64,000 nt of DNA from JAVJSF01 sp040219555 (GTDB lineage: Bacteria; Actinomycetota; Thermoleophilia; Miltoncostaeales; Miltoncostaeaceae): positions 1 to 64,000 of the forward strand of contig JAVJSF010000009.1 in NCBI GenBank assembly GCA_040219555.1, read 5' to 3'. A program made the position numbers and the translations under genes. Positions 32,880 through 40,243 of the stretch are shown here, in pieces (the stretch's first letter is position 1; each line of letters opens with the position of its first letter). The notes below the pieces were generated by a model. That model was not told where the DNA came from, searched no databases, and worked only from the letters and a program-made list of their open reading frames with translations.

Positions 32880-35213
32880 ACGAAGCGGCAGATGTGCGGC
32901 CAAAGGCGTGAGTAGGGGATACTGCTGACGGACCGCTGTGTAAAGGTCTACGCCGATGGGGGCTCTGAGCGAAACCAGCATCGCGAATACTAGCGGCGGC
33001 GCGACAGCTAGTCGCCCGTCCTCGCGGGCAAGATAGTTCACGGTTACTTGGGGTTCATGCAGGCTCCTGGCGCGCATGCGCTTGGAGAAGTGCATCGCTG
33101 TTTCCCACTTGCCTCCCTCGCGCTTGAGCGACTCGCTACCACGCCGCTCAGTTCCCTTGGTAGCGGGAAGCACGCTGGGCAGCCACCCCGACGCGAGGAG
33201 CTGACCGAACCGCTCGCCCTCTTCTTGGACGTCGAGAACGATGGTCTTGTTCGTATCGGGGTCTCGGAGGCTGAAGCGCCGAGAGTGAGGGCGAAAGGCT
33301 ACCTCTAGTCCGGCCTTGGTGTACTCGACGACATCCGTGGGGTCTGTTGGTGCGGTGAAAACCACCGTCCACGAGAGAGCGACCATACGGCCAGCTACAG
33401 CCTGGCCAACAAGCGGAAACGGTAGGGAGATGCTCTGATCGCGCTCAATGCTGTCGCGATAGAGGATCGTGGCCTCGTTCGGCGCACAGTTCCAGTGATC
33501 ATCATATCGCTCGGCCAGACGGCCCGCGCCGACCTCAGGCGTGGGCTGCGAGGTAGGGGAATCAGCAAAGTGCAGAGCAAACGCGCGCAGTACGTCCGGA
33601 CTAGTGTGTCCGGCGCCCATGCGAGCGGCGAGGCTGGCGATACCGTGGGCTGCAGTCGGCGCGGCGAAACTTGTCCCCCACGCTTCGCCCACAGTTCCGC
33701 CGGCGAGGAGGCCGCGGAAAGGACCGCTAGGCGTGCCGCCGAAGGCGACGCCGCACGGTTTCAATCGCGCCCCAGGACGCCCAGGCCCGACCGCACTGTA
33801 GGGCGCGCGCTCCCACTTCACTCCTGGGGCACGCTGATCGCAAGCGCCCACAGACAAGGCATTTACCATGTCAGACGGGACCTGGACTCTGTTGAGGCCG
33901 GTTGCTTCGTCTAGCTCTCCGTTGTTGCCGACCGCTGTGACAAAGAGGACCCCGTAGGAGTGGGAAAGTTCGTCTAGCCGAGCGGTCCAAGCATGGGGCT
34001 CCGCGTCATCTTCAACAGGGAGTGCCGGGCCGAGCGAGAGGTTGACGATGCGGTAGCCACGAGTCGTGACGAGTTCGACGATTTGGTCGAGGATCCAGTA
34101 GAGGTCGACGTCCCACACATCTGAGGACGGCGCGGGCACTACACGGAAGTGATCAACGCCAAAATCAGGAGTCCGCAGATCGTGGCCGTCGCCAAGTGGG
34201 CCGTAAAGAAGTGCCCCCGTGACCATCGTTCCGTGCGCGAGACACTCGTCAGTGGCGGCCTCGGTCGTGACATCGATAGCGTTGACAAATGGGGCCACCT
34301 GGGGTAGCACACCTGCGACTCCGCCGTCGAACACTGCGACGCGCATGTCGGACTGGGGACGCTGCCCCGGCGGCGGTGCGGGTAGTTCACTCGACGTTAA
34401 GGTTACGCGCAGCGGGCCGACGGGGAACGGCCGCACCTTCGGCATGGGGCGCAGTGCACGCAGCGGATTGAACCGAGCAGCATCCTCTACCGCGCTAGCG
34501 GGCAACCGGACTGGCACAAACGTCATGCCATGGACACGCCTCTCGTAGTCCACAGCGACCTCGCCGCCAAGCAAGTGGATCCACTCTGCCCATTTGCCGA
34601 GAACAATCTCGATCTCCGCCTTGGTCACTTCACCGCCCGCATCAACGGCGGGGTGGAGCACGGCTTCCCATGTCAGCAGCTCCGCATCGGAAACCTCGGG
34701 CCGCGAACGGATGATCTCATCGACGGTCGGCAGGCGGACGATGTCAAACTGACGCAGCCGTTCCTGCGCGGCCCGCGCGGCGCCGCCTGCCGACGCCTCG
34801 AGGAGTTGGGCGATCTTGCCGACCGATCGCTCGTCGCCCGCGAGGAGGTAGCTCTTCGTTTGCCACCCCTCCTCGATCTTTCCTCGCGTCTTGTAGACGC
34901 CCTTGGTTGCACGGGTCCCCACTGGGACTAGATCTGCCTCACGAAAGAACTCAGCCGGGAAGTAACTGTTGGCAAGGTAGTTGGGCAAGACCGTCGCTTC
35001 GAAAACCACTCGTGCGCCGCGAAGCGCGGCCGGCGTGTCCTCCATGGCGGCACTTAGCTCACGAACTTGGGGAGCGAGTCGCGTCCGTGCGTCAGCGAGG
35101 CTCTGCGGGTGGAACTTGGGACCACCCCCGCCCACTCGCTCGGCGTCGCGACGTAACTTCTCCCCGCCGGCCAGTAGCGGCCGGTCAGGCTGGATGTGAT
35201 CCTTTGCGGTCAT
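32868..35213 (-). CDS. ietS: IetS-like subtilisin-family serine protease (defence system)
   Basis: A 781-residue S8 protease. The catalytic triad is complete: Asp296 in RVAVFDGGVAG, His327 in LAHGTMVTGALL, Ser515 in WGTSFAAPTAAHG, with oxyanion Asn430 in VTAVGNNGEL. About 290 residues precede the protease domain and 200 follow; neither is recognised. There is no signal peptide, so it acts in the cytoplasm. ATG at 35213 overlaps the ATPase stop (ATGA), so the pair is one transcript. This AAA+ ATPase/subtilase pairing is that of IetAS, first described in Agrobacterium plasmid incompatibility and later reported as anti-phage. The specific trigger and targets are unknown. Base composition is AT-richer than the chromosome. 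Confidence 0.8.
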   Translation of the reverse strand: MTAKDHIQPDRPLLAGGEKLRRDAERVGGGGPKFHPQSLADARTRLAPQVRELSAAMEDTPAALRGARVVFEATVLPNYLANSYFPAEFFREADLVPVGTRATKGVYKTRGKIEEGWQTKSYLLAGDERSVGKIAQLLEASAGGAARAAQERLRQFDIVRLPTVDEIIRSRPEVSDAELLTWEAVLHPAVDAGGEVTKAEIEIVLGKWAEWIHLLGGEVAVDYERRVHGMTFVPVRLPASAVEDAARFNPLRALRPMPKVRPFPVGPLRVTLTSSELPAPPPGQRPQSDMRVAVFDGGVAGVLPQVAPFVNAIDVTTEAATDECLAHGTMVTGALLYGPLGDGHDLRTPDFGVDHFRVVPAPSSDVWDVDLYWILDQIVELVTTRGYRIVNLSLGPALPVEDDAEPHAWTARLDELSHSYGVLFVTAVGNNGELDEATGLNRVQVPSDMVNALSVGACDQRAPGVKWERAPYSAVGPGRPGARLKPCGVAFGGTPSGPFRGLLAGGTVGEAWGTSFAAPTAAHGIASLAARMGAGHTSPDVLRAFALHFADSPTSQPTPEVGAGRLAERYDDHWNCAPNEATILYRDSIERDQSISLPFPLVGQAVAGRMVALSWTVVFTAPTDPTDVVEYTKAGLEVAFRPHSRRFSLRDPDTNKTIVLDVQEEGERFGQLLASGWLPSVLPATKGTERRGSESLKREGGKWETAMHFSKRMRARSLHEPQVTVNYLAREDGRLAVAPPLVFAMLVSLRAPIGVDLYTAVRQQYPLLTPLAAHLPLRLRA

Positions 35214-36373
35214 CGACCTGCTGCTCCCTTGTTTTCGAGCTGGGCCTGGCTCCAACGGCGGGCGAGCTTGCCGACTGTGGGGTGGCTGACGCCGAGCAGT
35301 TCGCCAACGGCACGCTGAGAGAGGCCGAGGCGCGTCGTCGCCATCGCGCAGAACGCGGCGCGGCTATCAGTGTCCTCGCCAGCACGGAGTGCGGCGAGCG
35401 CAATTTCGGCCAGCACAGTCGAAGGATCGGCGCCGGAAAGTGTCACGCGCCGCGCAGCGGCGGCCACCTCGCGCTCTACATCGGCTCCGCTAGCCCCACC
35501 CAGCGCAAGTGCGGATGCAGCGACGACATCCCCACCTACATGAAGTCGGTAGCGTCGCAGCGCTCGCTCGATGATCGTGACGCGCTCAGCTTGACCCGGG
35601 AGATCGAGGGTCAACGTGACATCGAAGCGGCGACCGATGGCTGGGTCGAGGAGCTGGGGATGGTTCGTCGCCGCGAGCAGAAGACCCGTCTCTGGCCATC
35701 GCTCGAGCTCCAAGAGCAGCACATTGACGAGGCGCTTGAGCTCACCGATGTCCGACTGGTCGTCGCGTCGCTTTGCAACGGCGTCGAACTCGTCCAGCAG
35801 CAGCACGCACGGGAAACTACGGGCGTAATCAAGCAGGTGCCGAAGGTTCTGGCCCGTCTGACCCAGGAGGCTCGACATGAGCCCAGCCAGCTCTACCGTC
35901 ATCAACGGCAAGCCCAACTCACGCGCAAGAAAGCGCGCGGTGAGCGTCTTGCCGACGCCCGGAGGCCCCTGAAGCAACATCGACTTCGGTGGTTCGAGGC
36001 CGGCCAGAGCCAAGCGCTCGGCGTGGCGACGCTCCTCGACCAACGTCACGAGAGCCGCCTCTGAGGAAGGATTGAGCACGGGCGGCTCGCCGAGGGGCTC
36101 ATCGTCGATCTTCGCTAGCGCAAGCTGTCCGTCGCTGACAACCGGAATAGGGGGCCGCGCGCCGCGCAAGACGGCGTCACCTTGACCGACGATTAGGCTG
36201 CCGAGCTGCTGGCACAGCTCGGCGCTGAAAGCGTTGGACGCTTGGCCCCGAAGTATGCGTCGGGCGAGTTGCCGGACCGAGCTAGCGTCGCCCTGCAGGC
36301 CAACTCGCACGAGATCTGCGATCGCCTGCTCGGAGGGATCCAGGCGGTGCTCATGGTATCGCGTGCGGCCCAA
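35210..36373 (-). CDS. ietA: IetA-like AAA+ ATPase with C-terminal helix-turn-helix
   Basis: About 387 residues. The N-terminal 100 residues are helical (GDASSVRQLARRILRGQ). Walker A is GPPGVGKT (Lys142), Walker B is CVLLLDEFDAV (Asp194, Glu195), sensor 1 is LLLAATNHPQLLDPA, and the Arg finger segment is GRRFDVTLTL. The last 45 residues read LGLSQRAVGELLGVSHPTVG then KLARRW, a standard helix-turn-helix. The ATPase would gate or unfold substrates for the coupled IetS protease. The start is uncertain: TTG at 36373 is used because no ATG/GTG precedes the conserved region in frame; GTG near 36313 is an alternative. No good ribosome site was found. Confidence 0.78.
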   Translation of the reverse strand: MGRTRYHEHRLDPSEQAIADLVRVGLQGDASSVRQLARRILRGQASNAFSAELCQQLGSLIVGQGDAVLRGARPPIPVVSDGQLALAKIDDEPLGEPPVLNPSSEAALVTLVEERRHAERLALAGLEPPKSMLLQGPPGVGKTLTARFLARELGLPLMTVELAGLMSSLLGQTGQNLRHLLDYARSFPCVLLLDEFDAVAKRRDDQSDIGELKRLVNVLLLELERWPETGLLLAATNHPQLLDPAIGRRFDVTLTLDLPGQAERVTIIERALRRYRLHVGGDVVAASALALGGASGADVEREVAAAARRVTLSGADPSTVLAEIALAALRAGEDTDSRAAFCAMATTRLGLSQRAVGELLGVSHPTVGKLARRWSQAQLENKGAAGR

Positions 36374-36630
36374 GGTAGCCAGGAGGTTACCAGTGACCTT
36401 GTCTACCGGTGTCGTCTTGGAAAGCGGGGGCTTGGTGCAGGTATCCGGCTTACCGCACCTCCGGCCTGGAGCCGCCGATGCGTCGAGAGCCCACCGGCGT
36501 CGGACTCCTGGCCCGCCGATACAGGCAGATCGTCGGTCAGAGAGCACGGCGTCTCGGGCTCCTTGCGATTCCGCCGCTGCTTCTTCGCCCTTGCACGCCC
36601 CGATGAGCCGCCGGCGGACCGCCCACGACC
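36374..36630. other. Untranslated leader or lost 5' coding of ietA
   Basis: The 257 bp between the BRCT-HIRAN stop and the first plausible ietA start hold no convincing gene on either strand. The ietA frame remains open through most of it but without typical coding character or an ATG/GTG start. It may contain the ietAS promoter. Confidence 0.4.
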
Positions 36631-37662
36631 TCACGCCTCCGCCCACCGGTAACCGCAGTCCGCGCACTCCAGGCGGCCGGGCTTCGGCTCGATCATGTAC
36701 TTGCGCATTCCGCACTCGGGGCAGCCCTCGCGCCCGTCGAAGGCGCGCGGCGGCCAGTGCGGAACCCGGTCGAGGCCGCGGGGTGGCTTGACGCGGATCC
36801 GCGAGGCAGACTCGACCCGTTTGAGCCAGAGGGCGACGCTGAAGCTGGTGGCGCGGTCCGCCGAGGCGATTGAGTAGCCGCCGCGCACGATTCCCGGGAC
36901 CGTCGCCCGATCCACGCCGGCGGCGTCCATCGCCGACGCCAGCCGCTCGGCGAGCGCCCGCGCCACGAAACCAAGAGTCAGGCCGCCCAGCTCGACCCTC
37001 ACCGCGTTGGGGTCGTGCGGATTCAGCGGGTCCCTGACGAGGTCGAGATCCCGCGGCGAGTAGTAGCCGGCAGGGCGCTCCTGCCCGAGGGCGAGCACGA
37101 ACGCCTGGCGATAGTTGCCCTCTCCGGCGACACAGCTGGAGGGTTCCTCCCACCGGCGCCAAGCGCCGCCGGCCGCCCAGGAGGGCTCCATCCTCAAGGA
37201 CTCCAGGGTCATTCCTGGCTCGATCTCTGAGTTGCCGAGCATCGCCACCATCTGGAGCTCGTCCACGAGCCGCACCGAGCCACCGGCAGCGCGCAACTCG
37301 ATCGCCTTCTTTTCGGCAGTCGTCTGCCCATCACGCGGCGCGGCCCCCAGCACAAGGACATCCACCTTGCCCGACATGCTGGCCACGAACCGCCCGCCCG
37401 CCCCCTCCACCACCGCGCGCAGCTCGTCGCGGTTCTCCCACAGGTCGAGGGAACCCGCGGCGGTGACCGTGAGTCCGCGAACCTGTGATTGCCCCTCGGA
37501 ACTCGCTGCCACCGGCGACTCTCTGGGAGGTGCTGGCGGGACGTCAGCGCTTGGAGCGTCGCCCGGGATCGAAGCCGGTTCCACCGTTGCGGTCCCGGGT
37601 GCCGGCGAACGGCCGGCTCCCGACGGTTCGCGACCTCGACGCAAGCGCTCGAAGATGCCCAT
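36631..37662 (-). CDS. BRCT-HIRAN-zinc ribbon protein
   Basis: A 343-residue protein with three recognisable parts. Residues 63-142 look like a BRCT domain as in DNA ligase/replication factor C (LTVTAAGSLDLWENRDELRA, GGRFVASMSGKVDVLVLG, RLVDELQMVAML). Residues 178-262 fit HIRAN, found in SNF2-type and stalled-fork proteins (DPLNPHDPNAVRVELGGLTL, GFVARALAERL). Residues 314-336 are a zinc ribbon (Cys314, Cys317, Cys333, Cys336). ATG at 37662 follows GGGGAG by 8 nt. It is upstream of and parallel to ietAS. A role in sensing DNA ends or 3'-termini is inferred from domain knowledge; function is unproven. Confidence 0.75.
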   Translation of the reverse strand: MGIFERLRRGREPSGAGRSPAPGTATVEPASIPGDAPSADVPPAPPRESPVAASSEGQSQVRGLTVTAAGSLDLWENRDELRAVVEGAGGRFVASMSGKVDVLVLGAAPRDGQTTAEKKAIELRAAGGSVRLVDELQMVAMLGNSEIEPGMTLESLRMEPSWAAGGAWRRWEEPSSCVAGEGNYRQAFVLALGQERPAGYYSPRDLDLVRDPLNPHDPNAVRVELGGLTLGFVARALAERLASAMDAAGVDRATVPGIVRGGYSIASADRATSFSVALWLKRVESASRIRVKPPRGLDRVPHWPPRAFDGREGCPECGMRKYMIEPKPGRLECADCGYRWAEA

Positions 37663-37799
37663 GTCAGCACTCCCCTCAGCGGTCCGCGTGCACTGTCCCA
37701 TGGAGGGGGGCTCTTCGCGGGCGGTGCGTAGACACCCCCGCCGGTGGAGAGCGGCTCGCCTCGCGCCTCAGTTCGGCGGGCCGGGAGCGCCCCGCGGCT

Positions 37800-38219
37800 C
37801 TAAGCCCAGACCATCCGGCGAGACGCCGGTCTTCAGGAAACGTGAATCGCCTCGCGCCACTCGGCGCGCTCGGCGCCGGCGGGCAGGCGATGGCGAGCGC
37901 CTGCCGCAACGCCGGCGTGCCGACCTACAGCCCCCACGATCTGCACGGACGGTTCATCAGCCTGATGCTGATCGCGGGTCTTCCGGTCGAGATGGCGGCC
38001 CGGGTCGCCGGCCACCGGCGGACCTCGATGACGCTCGACAGCTACTCGCACGTGGTGCTCGATCAGCGCCTCTGGCGGCTCGATGAGCTGCGCCACGCTG
38101 TTTCGGTGATGTTCGGAATGGGGGGCAACGAGAAAACCCCCCTCATTTCGCCTGCAAATGAAGGGGGTGATGTGGAGATGGGCAGTACTGGGATCGAACC
38201 AGTGACCCCTCGCGTGTGA
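37800..38219 (+). pseudogene. Degenerate tyrosine recombinase/integrase C-terminus
   Basis: The plus-strand frame reads ACRNAGVPTYSPHDLHGRFI, then SLMLIAGLPVEMAARVAGHR and TSMTLDSYSHVVLD, the C-terminal catalytic part of a phage-type integrase (GH…Y). The H-x-x-R box is HDLH, so its Arg is lost. An upstream piece, GETPVF at about 37817, is in a different frame, indicating a frameshift near 37840. The N-terminal half with the first catalytic Arg is absent. The frame ends in a TGA at 38217-38219, antisense to the tRNA-Val anticodon loop, so the integrase 3' end overlaps the attachment tRNA. It is non-functional. Confidence 0.8.
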
Positions 38220-38250
38220 GGCGAGTGCTCTCCCGCTGAGCTAACTGCCC
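38179..38250 (-). tRNA. tRNA-Val (CAC)
   Basis: Minus strand: acceptor GGGCAGT pairs with ACTGCCC, D-arm AGCTCAGCGGGAGAGC, anticodon loop CTCACAC (anticodon CAC), and T-arm CTGGTTCGATCCCAG. It is 72 nt with A73. CCA is not encoded. It serves as the right boundary and presumed integration site of the accessory island. Confidence 0.96.
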
Positions 38251-38347
38251 GGGACGGCGGAGGATACCATCGGCGCGCGGCCCGGATGCGGGGTCCGCCG
38301 GGAACCGCCCGATCCCGTCGGCCACCGCGGGGACCTAGCGTTCCGGC

Positions 38348-39199
38348 ATGCCCCTCCACTCACGCACGGCCGGAGCGCTGGCGGCCGCCCTCATGGTGTC
38401 CGGCGCAATCATCGCGGCCGGAGCCTCCGCCGCGCCCACCGTCGTGAACGACCGCGCCGGCGACAACCGCTTCCTCGCCGGCGGCCCTGGCGACATCCGC
38501 CGCGTCATCACCACGTCCACGCGCACCTATTTCCGCGTCCGGGTCGTCCACGGCGCCCCCACCGAGGCGCGCTCGGTGTTCGTCAACCTGCGCGTCGGCA
38601 ACGCCCTCTACCAGGTGCGCCGTGGATCGCTGTACCGGGTGCGTACCTTCGATGTGGAGGGCGGACCCGCCCGCCGGGTGGGCCCCGCCCCGGCCCGCGC
38701 CTCGGGACGCCTGGTGACCGTCACCGTCCCGCGCCGGCCGCTGGGCACCGCGCGCCTCATCCGCGTCCAGGCCATGGTCCTGCAGGGCCTCGACCCCGTC
38801 GACCTGGCGCCGGACCGCGGCCTGGCGCGTCACGTGGCCCCGCCGGCGCGCAGCGTGCGGCCGGACGTGCCGCGCCTGCGGGCGCCCTCCTCGGTGATCC
38901 CGGGCCGGCCGTTCCGGCTCGTCCTCTCGGGCTTCGCCCCGCGCACGCGCGTCACGATCCTGCTCACGCCGAGCGAGTTCCGCGGGGGCAACGGCCGCGG
39001 CATCTCGCTGCGCCGCATCTTCCGCACCGACGCGCGTGGCGTCGCCGTCCTGCGTCCCACCTGGCCGGCGCGCTTCGCCGCCTGCGCGGGGGCGACCGAC
39101 TGCACCACCCGGCCCTGGACGCGCGGCCAGCGGGTGGACATCAACGCGTGCACGGTCACCGGTGGCACCTGCCGGCGCGCGGTGACGCGCATCCGCTGA
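38348..39199 (+). CDS. Secreted hypothetical protein
   Basis: A 283-residue exported protein. The signal peptide is about residues 1-28 with cleavage near GASAAPTVV. The mature part is Arg-rich and beta-rich (TYFRVRVVHGAPTEARSVFV). A second half starts PSSVIPGRPFRLVLSGFAPR, resembling an Ig-like fold, and ends with a Cys-containing segment (CAGATDCTTRPWTRGQRVD, CTVTGGTC) that could form two disulfides. No family is recognised. It is the first ordinary chromosomal gene right of the tRNA-Val. Confidence 0.8.
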   Translation: MPLHSRTAGALAAALMVSGAIIAAGASAAPTVVNDRAGDNRFLAGGPGDIRRVITTSTRTYFRVRVVHGAPTEARSVFVNLRVGNALYQVRRGSLYRVRTFDVEGGPARRVGPAPARASGRLVTVTVPRRPLGTARLIRVQAMVLQGLDPVDLAPDRGLARHVAPPARSVRPDVPRLRAPSSVIPGRPFRLVLSGFAPRTRVTILLTPSEFRGGNGRGISLRRIFRTDARGVAVLRPTWPARFAACAGATDCTTRPWTRGQRVDINACTVTGGTCRRAVTRIR

Positions 39200-39251
39200 T
39201 CCGAGGTTGCCCCGCGCGTCGCGCACGGCGATGCGCGGGGTGCACCCGGAG

Positions 39252-39339
39252 CGGAGAGGGAGGGATTTGAACCCTCGAGGCGGGGATCCCGCCTACACGA
39301 TTTCCAGTCGTGCTCCTTAGACCGCTCGGACACCTCTCC
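39252..39339 (-). tRNA. tRNA-Ser (GGA)
   Basis: Minus strand class II tRNA: acceptor GGAGAGG, D-arm TCCGAGCGGTCTAAGGA, anticodon stem-loop CACGACTGGAAATCGTG (anticodon GGA), long variable arm GGCGGGATCCCCGCC, T-arm GAGGGTTCAAATCCCTC. It is 88 nt with G73. CCA is not encoded. Confidence 0.96.
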
Positions 39340-39415
39340 GGGCCGGCGGATGGTAGTACACCGCGCCCGCCGCCGGCGCGGATCGGCGGTCGGTCCAGGT
39401 GGTACCCTCCCGCGC

Positions 39416-39503
39416 GGAGGGATGGCAGAGCGGTCGAATGCGGCGGTCTCGAAAACCGTTTCGGGCCTTCGGTCCGACGGGGGTTCAAATCCCCCTCCCT
39501 CCG
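39416..39503 (+). tRNA. tRNA-Ser (CGA)
   Basis: Plus strand class II tRNA: acceptor GGAGGGA, anticodon stem-loop CGGTCTCGAAAACCG (anticodon CGA), a long variable arm around CGGGCCTTCGGTCCG, and T-arm GGGGGTTCAAATCCCCC. It is 88 nt with G73. It is divergent from tRNA-Ser(GGA), 76 bp away. Confidence 0.96.
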
Positions 39504-39520
39504 CTCGCCGGCCGCGCGGC

Positions 39521-39931
39521 TCAGAGGCTCGGAGCCGCCGTCGGCAGTCCCGCTCGCTGCGCGGCGTCCAGCATGCGGCGGTCGTAGGTGACCAGGGCCG
39601 ACAGGTCGTCACCCAGGAGTGCGGCCGAGGCCACGTGGATGGCGTCCAAGCTGCGCAGCCCGGCGTCCGGAAGGGCGCCGGCGTCGTGCAGCACGCCGTC
39701 GTCGACCACCAGCAGGTCGAGGTCGCCCAGAATCGCCTCGACCTGGCGCTCGTCCTCGGGAAGCCCGCCGGCGGCCGCCACCGCCCGCCGCAACTCGACG
39801 CGGACGAGGGCGCTGGCCACGGGGGTCTCACCGCCGGCCAGGATCAGGTCGACGAGCGCCGGGGTCTCGTCCTCGTGGCGCACCAGCTTCACCAGCGCCG
39901 AGGTGTCGAGGTACAGCCGGCGGGCGCTCAT
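39521..39931 (-). CDS. vapC: VapC-type PIN-domain toxin
   Basis: A 136-residue PIN-domain ribonuclease. Conserved acids are Asp9 in LYLDTSALVKL, Glu in ALVRVELRRAV, and Asp in SLDAIHVASAALL with a final VTYDRRMLDAA. ATG at 39931 overlaps the antitoxin stop (ATGA). VapC proteins cleave tRNA or rRNA; the target is unknown. The 3' end lies 18 bp from tRNA-Ser(CGA). Confidence 0.92.
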   Translation of the reverse strand: MSARRLYLDTSALVKLVRHEDETPALVDLILAGGETPVASALVRVELRRAVAAAGGLPEDERQVEAILGDLDLLVVDDGVLHDAGALPDAGLRSLDAIHVASAALLGDDLSALVTYDRRMLDAAQRAGLPTAAPSL

Positions 39932-40206
39932 CGCTCGTCCGCGCGCAGGGTCTCGAGAACCCGGCTCAGCGGAGGCCGGCCGTGCTCGACGACCGGCCGC
40001 GGCGCGGTGAGCCCCTCCAGGTCGCCGCCCCCCACCCTCAGACGACCGGAGGCCGCCAGGCGCTCGCAGGGGCCGCCCCGTGGCGCCGGCACCAGGCGCG
40101 CCACCGGCCGGCCGCGGTCGGTCACCTGGATCGTCTGGCCGGCCTCCGCCAGCCGCAGATAGCGGCTGGCGTTCTGGCGTAGTTCACGGACCCCGATGGA
40201 GAGCAT
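39928..40206 (-). CDS. vapB: Phd/YefM-type antitoxin
   Basis: A 92-residue antitoxin. The N-terminal DNA-binding fold is MLSIGVRELRQNASRYLRLA and QTIQVTDRGRPVARLVP, standard for Phd/YefM. The C-terminus (RPPLSRVLETLRADER) would wrap and inhibit the toxin. It is first in the operon and likely autorepresses with VapC. A short AT-rich stretch (CTACAAATAGCACATTGC) just upstream is the probable promoter/operator. Confidence 0.9.
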   Translation of the reverse strand: MLSIGVRELRQNASRYLRLAEAGQTIQVTDRGRPVARLVPAPRGGPCERLAASGRLRVGGGDLEGLTAPRPVVEHGRPPLSRVLETLRADER

Positions 40207-40243
40207 GCGCTACAAATAGCACATTGCTACGGCGTGCGGAGCG

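Larger units (their letters stand above)
31872..38250. mobile_element. Accessory/prophage-like island at tRNA-Val(CAC)
   Basis: The segment holds an amidase/holin-like pair, an AAA+ ATPase plus subtilase pair, a BRCT-HIRAN protein and a broken tyrosine integrase abutting the 3' end of tRNA-Val. The central genes are visibly AT-richer than the flanks and have freer codon use. No left attachment repeat of the tRNA 3' end was found, so the left boundary (31.5-31.9 kb) is an estimate. The integrase and lysis genes suggest phage or integrative-element origin, now immobilised. Confidence 0.65.

Noticed and set aside
36234..36791. Plus-strand frame between ietA and the BRCT gene
   Set aside because: No recognisable motifs, and it overlaps antisense both the ietA 5' region and the BRCT zinc ribbon.
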